A stretch of 64,000 nt of DNA from contig CM031600.1 of NCBI GenBank assembly GCA_018398815.1, positions 49,869,581-49,933,580 on the forward strand, read 5' to 3'. Below are positions 60,900 to 64,000 of this stretch, in pieces. The translations under genes and the position numbers were made by a program. This DNA is from Conus ventricosus. Taxonomy: Eukaryota > Mollusca > Gastropoda > Neogastropoda > Conidae. Numbering within the stretch: position 1 is the stretch's first letter; each line of letters starts with the position of its first letter. The notes under the pieces are model-generated. The model saw only the letters and a list, made by a program, of their open reading frames with translations. It did no database searches and had not been told where the DNA came from.

Positions 60900-61790
60900 G
60901 GGATGTTTGATGTATCAAATTTTTGATCAAATTCATCTTTAGAATTGGTTTTCAATATTTTAAATAGCATTCATGAAAAACTAACTTTTATATTCAGCTG
61001 TATTGTCCTTCAACATTACGGCTGCTCTTTTAGCTGCTCGGTCAACACTTCATTAAATATATCCAAATGTGAAGATAAAATAAAAAGTTTTGATGTTTTT
61101 TGTATAACTGATTATTGCATGTTTTATTTCTAGTATCATTTCGAGACGCTTTTTTAATATTTGACATTTGATAGCTTGTAGTGCAGATTTCGAATCGACA
61201 CATAAAACACTTTACATTTGGGCCAGTTTGTTGGAAGATCTATGAATGCTGTACCGCCTTTAATATTGCTACCAATTCAGCAGTAAAAATGGATAATGAT
61301 CACCGATAATGATACTGTTCACTATGTTTAGTGAAGGAATTACAAATGCTGCCCCGTCTTGGGCCATTTTTCGAGGACAGATCCGTCTTTTATATATTTT
61401 AATATACATTATAATGACTCTCCATGTGTAAATTAATCAAATTTTTTAATATATTCGGTGATTGATTCTTGTTCATATCTATATGGTCTATATCAAAATT
61501 TTGGTTTAACTTGTTCCCATGGTGGAAATGGCGAGAAAGAAGGCTTCCTTTATCTTTTAAATCTGTAGAGTTAATCATATCCGAGACATATGTATTTATT
61601 GGTTGTAGAGAATGTATATATTTTGCTCTTTTTAAACAAAATCATGGGTTTCAGTCCAGATGTACCTTTTTTACTAAAGGGATCATATGCAGATGATTTT
61701 AATACATATTTTGACGCACAAACTTTTCTGTGGTTATCAAGTGGTAAGAACACCTGCTTCCTTTTGAAAAGGTCGATCTACCATTGATCC
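60900..61790 (-). pseudogene. LINE RNase H region, minus strand
   Basis: Reading the minus strand from about 61790 gives ASKYVLKSSAYDPFSKKG, the linker region found between reverse transcriptase and RNase H. KDGSVLE (near 61372-61392) and HFYC/AELVAI-type sequence (near 61275-61300) then correspond to the first two RNase H strands, and NWPKCKVFYV lies near 61200-61240. Frames shift several times. It is a fragment of an I/Nimb-like LINE. Confidence 0.65.
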
Positions 61791-61799
61791 CTCTGGTAA

Positions 61800-62646
61800 A
61801 CTAACCACACAAGTAAAGCAACAGTTGCCAGGCGAAAAAATATTCTTGCAACCTTTTTCGATGTTAAAAAGCTATGACCAAGTATGGCATAACAAACTTT
61901 TACAAAAACTTAAAAATTGGAATATATTAGGTAACGTGTACAAGTACATAGCGAATTTTTTATCAGAACGATTCATACAAGTAAAGTTTGAAACACGTAT
62001 TCAAAACCCAGAAAACTTCACATGGGTCTTCCTCAAGGCTCTGTTATTTCACCTATTTTGTTTAATATATTAATAGCAGATTTACCAAATAATCTATCTA
62101 AAGACACAGTTTGGCTCAGTATGCAGACGACATCTGTATATGGATGAGGTAACAATAAAACGTAACACCCCAGCTAGAGTATTAAACTACACCAAAAAAG
62201 TATATCAACGTGAACTAGATAAAATCAATATGTTTATACAGAGAACGCTTGAATCTATCATTGGAAAAAACAAATATAGTACTATTTAATTCTGGTGCAA
62301 CCCAGAAAAACTTCCCTACTTTCACAATCAATGAAAATGTCATTAATTATTCACAAACTGTAAAATTTCTGGAGTTTATCTTTCGTCAAAACTCTCATGG
62401 ACTCAACATATAGATTACATACTAAACAAGGCAAGAAAGCTTTCAATTTTCTCAAAATTATAAGTAAACAACACTGGGGCCAAGATACTAGAGCGCTTGT
62501 ATCCCTTGCAAATTCTCTTGTGCGTTCACGTTAACTTATGCTCAGGAAATATTTTTTAGTGCTCCAAAGCATTTGTTAAACAAACTACAAAGTATAGATT
62601 GTAAAGCTTATAAATTAGCCCTTGGGGTACCATCTCATGCTTCAAA

Positions 62647-62650
<4 letters not shown>
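61800..62650 (+). pseudogene. LINE reverse transcriptase fragment, plus strand
   Basis: Frames spell YDQVWHNKLLQKLKNWNI (motif A region, about 61875-61925), GLPQGSV near 62025-62045, and the catalytic YADD at 62120-62131 followed by ICIW. SLEKTNIVLFN and VKFLGVYLSS-type sequence and then a thumb-like LINKARKAF region come next. Frames change at 62030, 62100 and 62240. It ends abruptly at a (GT)n repeat. It faces the RNase H piece head to head. Confidence 0.82.
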
Positions 62651-62651
<1 letters not shown>

Positions 62652-62692
<41 letters not shown>

Positions 62693-62702
62693 TGTGTGTG
62701 TA
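62652..62702 (+). repeat. (GT)n microsatellite
   Basis: About 18 GT units followed by TATGTTGTGTGTG. It terminates the LINE fragment. Confidence 0.95.
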
Positions 62703-62804
62703 TATACATATGTATAACCGTAATTCTTTCTTAGGTGCTTTCGGTTTGTTTTTGTGTTTGGTATGATCCAATTTCTGTAGAAGGATGTTTGGTGTTTTCC
62801 CGTC

Positions 62805-63660
62805 GCCCCTCACCCCTCCCCCGCTCCGCTTCCCAGCTCCGTCCCCCCCCCCCCACCCCTCCCCGCTCCGCTTCCCAGCTCCGTCCCCCCCCCCCCCCCC
62901 CCCGCACGCACCCTTCCCCGCTCTGCTTCCCAGCTTCGTTCCCCCCCTCCCCCCCCCCCCCCCCGCACCCTTCCCGCTCCGCTTCCCAGCTCCGTCCCCC
63001 CCCCACCCCTTCCCCGCTCCACTTCCCAGCTCCGTTCCCCCCTTCCCCCCCCCCCCCGCCACCCTTCCCTCTCCGCTTCCCAGCTCCGTCCCCCCCCCCC
63101 CCCCCCCGCACCCCTTCCCCGCTCTGCTTCCCAGCTCCGTTCCCCCCCTCCCCCCCCCCCCCCCCCGCACCCTTCCCCGCTCCGCTTCCCAGCTCCGTCC
63201 CCCCCCCCCCCCCACCCGTCCTCTCCGTCTCTCCCGCTCCACTTCCCAGCTCCGTCCCCCCTTCCCCCCCCCCCCCCGCACCCTTCCCTGCTCCGCTTCC
63301 CAGCTCCGTCCCCCCCCTTCCCCCCGCACCCCTTCCCTGCTCCGCTTCCCAGCTCCGTTCCCTCCCCTCCCCCCCCCCCCCCCCCCCCCCCCCCCCGCAA
63401 CCCTTCCCCGCTCCGCTTCCCAGCTCCGTTCCCCCCCTCCCCACCCCGCACCCTTTCCCCGCTCCGCTTCCCAGCTCCGTCCCCCCCCACCCCCCGCACC
63501 CCTTCCCCGCTCCGCTTCCCAGCTCCGTTCCCCCCTTCCCCCCCCCTCCCCGCACCCTTCCCTGCTCCGCTTCCCAGCTCCGCCCCCCCCCCCCCCCCCC
63601 CGCACCCCTTCCCAGCTCCGTCCCCTCCCCGCCCCCCACCCCACCCCGCCCCCGCCCCCA
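62805..63660 (+). repeat. C-rich minisatellite of about 45-60 bp, roughly 15 units
   Basis: Each unit has CCGCTCCGCTTCCCAGCTCC followed by GT and a C run of 7-36 bases, usually then GCACCC. The complementary strand is G-rich with many runs of four or more G. The 300-460-codon proline- or glycine-rich frames here are artefacts of the repeat. Confidence 0.96.
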
Positions 63661-63834
63661 CTCTTCCCTTCCCCCCGCCCGTATCCCCCCCCCCCTCCCC
63701 TCTCCTCTACTGGCCTTAAGTCATCGAACCTAACCCGAGTTTTCCTTTCCGTTTCGCACATAAGTAAAAGCCAAAAAGATAAGAAAAAGCCAATATGACG
63801 CCCATCATCCATCCCACTACCGGCTTTGGGCAAT

Positions 63835-63960
63835 CGCGCGTGCGCGCGCGCGTTCACGACGCACAGCGCGTGCGCACGCGCTCCCATAACAGTGTACTTG
63901 TCCACTGTACTTGTTGAACTCAACACAGCAAAGCAAGAGCGCACGCGCTCGTCATGAAAC
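63835..63960. other. CG-alternating segment with an 18-bp palindrome
   Basis: AGCGCGTGCGCACGCGCT at 63865-63882 is a perfect palindrome. TGCGCACGCGC within it resembles an NRF1-type site, and GCGCACGCGCT recurs at about 63939. The window ends without a downstream gene, so a promoter role cannot be judged. Confidence 0.4.
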
Positions 63961-64000
63961 TTTACTGTGTCTAATCGTAATCTTTCCTTTTTTTTTTTTT

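Noticed and set aside
62556..63944. 283-462-codon glycine- or proline-rich frames
   Set aside because: These are translations of the C-rich minisatellite in several frames at once. None is privileged.

Overview
This window is repeat-dominated eukaryotic DNA. It most resembles a marine lophotrochozoan, probably a mollusc. That is an inference from long CA, CT and GA microsatellites, tRNA-derived SINE heads, several LINE lineages (one with an RNase H domain), a SCAN-gag Ty3/Gypsy element and a Maverick-type viral element. I see no convincing host protein-coding gene and no tRNA or rRNA gene. Almost every long open frame is a microsatellite, a gap, or a retroelement remnant.

Layout. 1-971 is the end of one contig. 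It carries a partial 5' LTR followed by a tRNA-Pro primer-binding site. After a 1,000-N gap, 1972-18767 is one complete contig (copy A), and another 1,000-N gap follows. 19768-23714 holds a composite tandem repeat and microsatellites. 23715-34910 (copy B) repeats nearly all of copy A with the same blocks in the same order. It lacks a 6.2-kb retroelement-rich insertion and a hammerhead-ribozyme repeat pair found in A, and it has its own palindromic insertion and expanded minisatellites. Because copy A is exactly one gap-bounded contig, A and B may be two alleles placed in tandem rather than a real duplication. Both end in the same decayed RNase-H-bearing LINE.

The most interesting part is 35406-56092, a three-layer nest. 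A LINE ORF1 gene (35406-35595, resuming at 55336) is split by a 19.7-kb Maverick/Polinton- or adintovirus-like element at 35601-55330. That element has 5-bp GGCCG target duplications and hairpin-shaped terminal inverted repeats. It carries an RVE integrase, a family-B DNA polymerase, a probable capsid-related gene, a penton-like protein, an unidentified third protein and a packaging ATPase. The third protein gene is in turn split by a 4.6-kb LTR retrotransposon (48961-53594) with GTTTC target duplications. The retrotransposon has SCAN-like gag, a zinc knuckle, a protease motif and an integrase zinc finger, but no reverse transcriptase.

The right side of the viral cluster is compact. Two start codons diverge 18 bp apart, and three genes follow head to tail with 15-16 bp gaps. 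Sequence quality falls at about 37.3-47 kb and 55.9-60.9 kb, where homopolymers are over-long and frames are shattered. Broken integrase and polymerase genes there may partly be consensus error. 60.9-62.65 kb has two oppositely oriented LINE fragments, and the window closes with a C-rich minisatellite.
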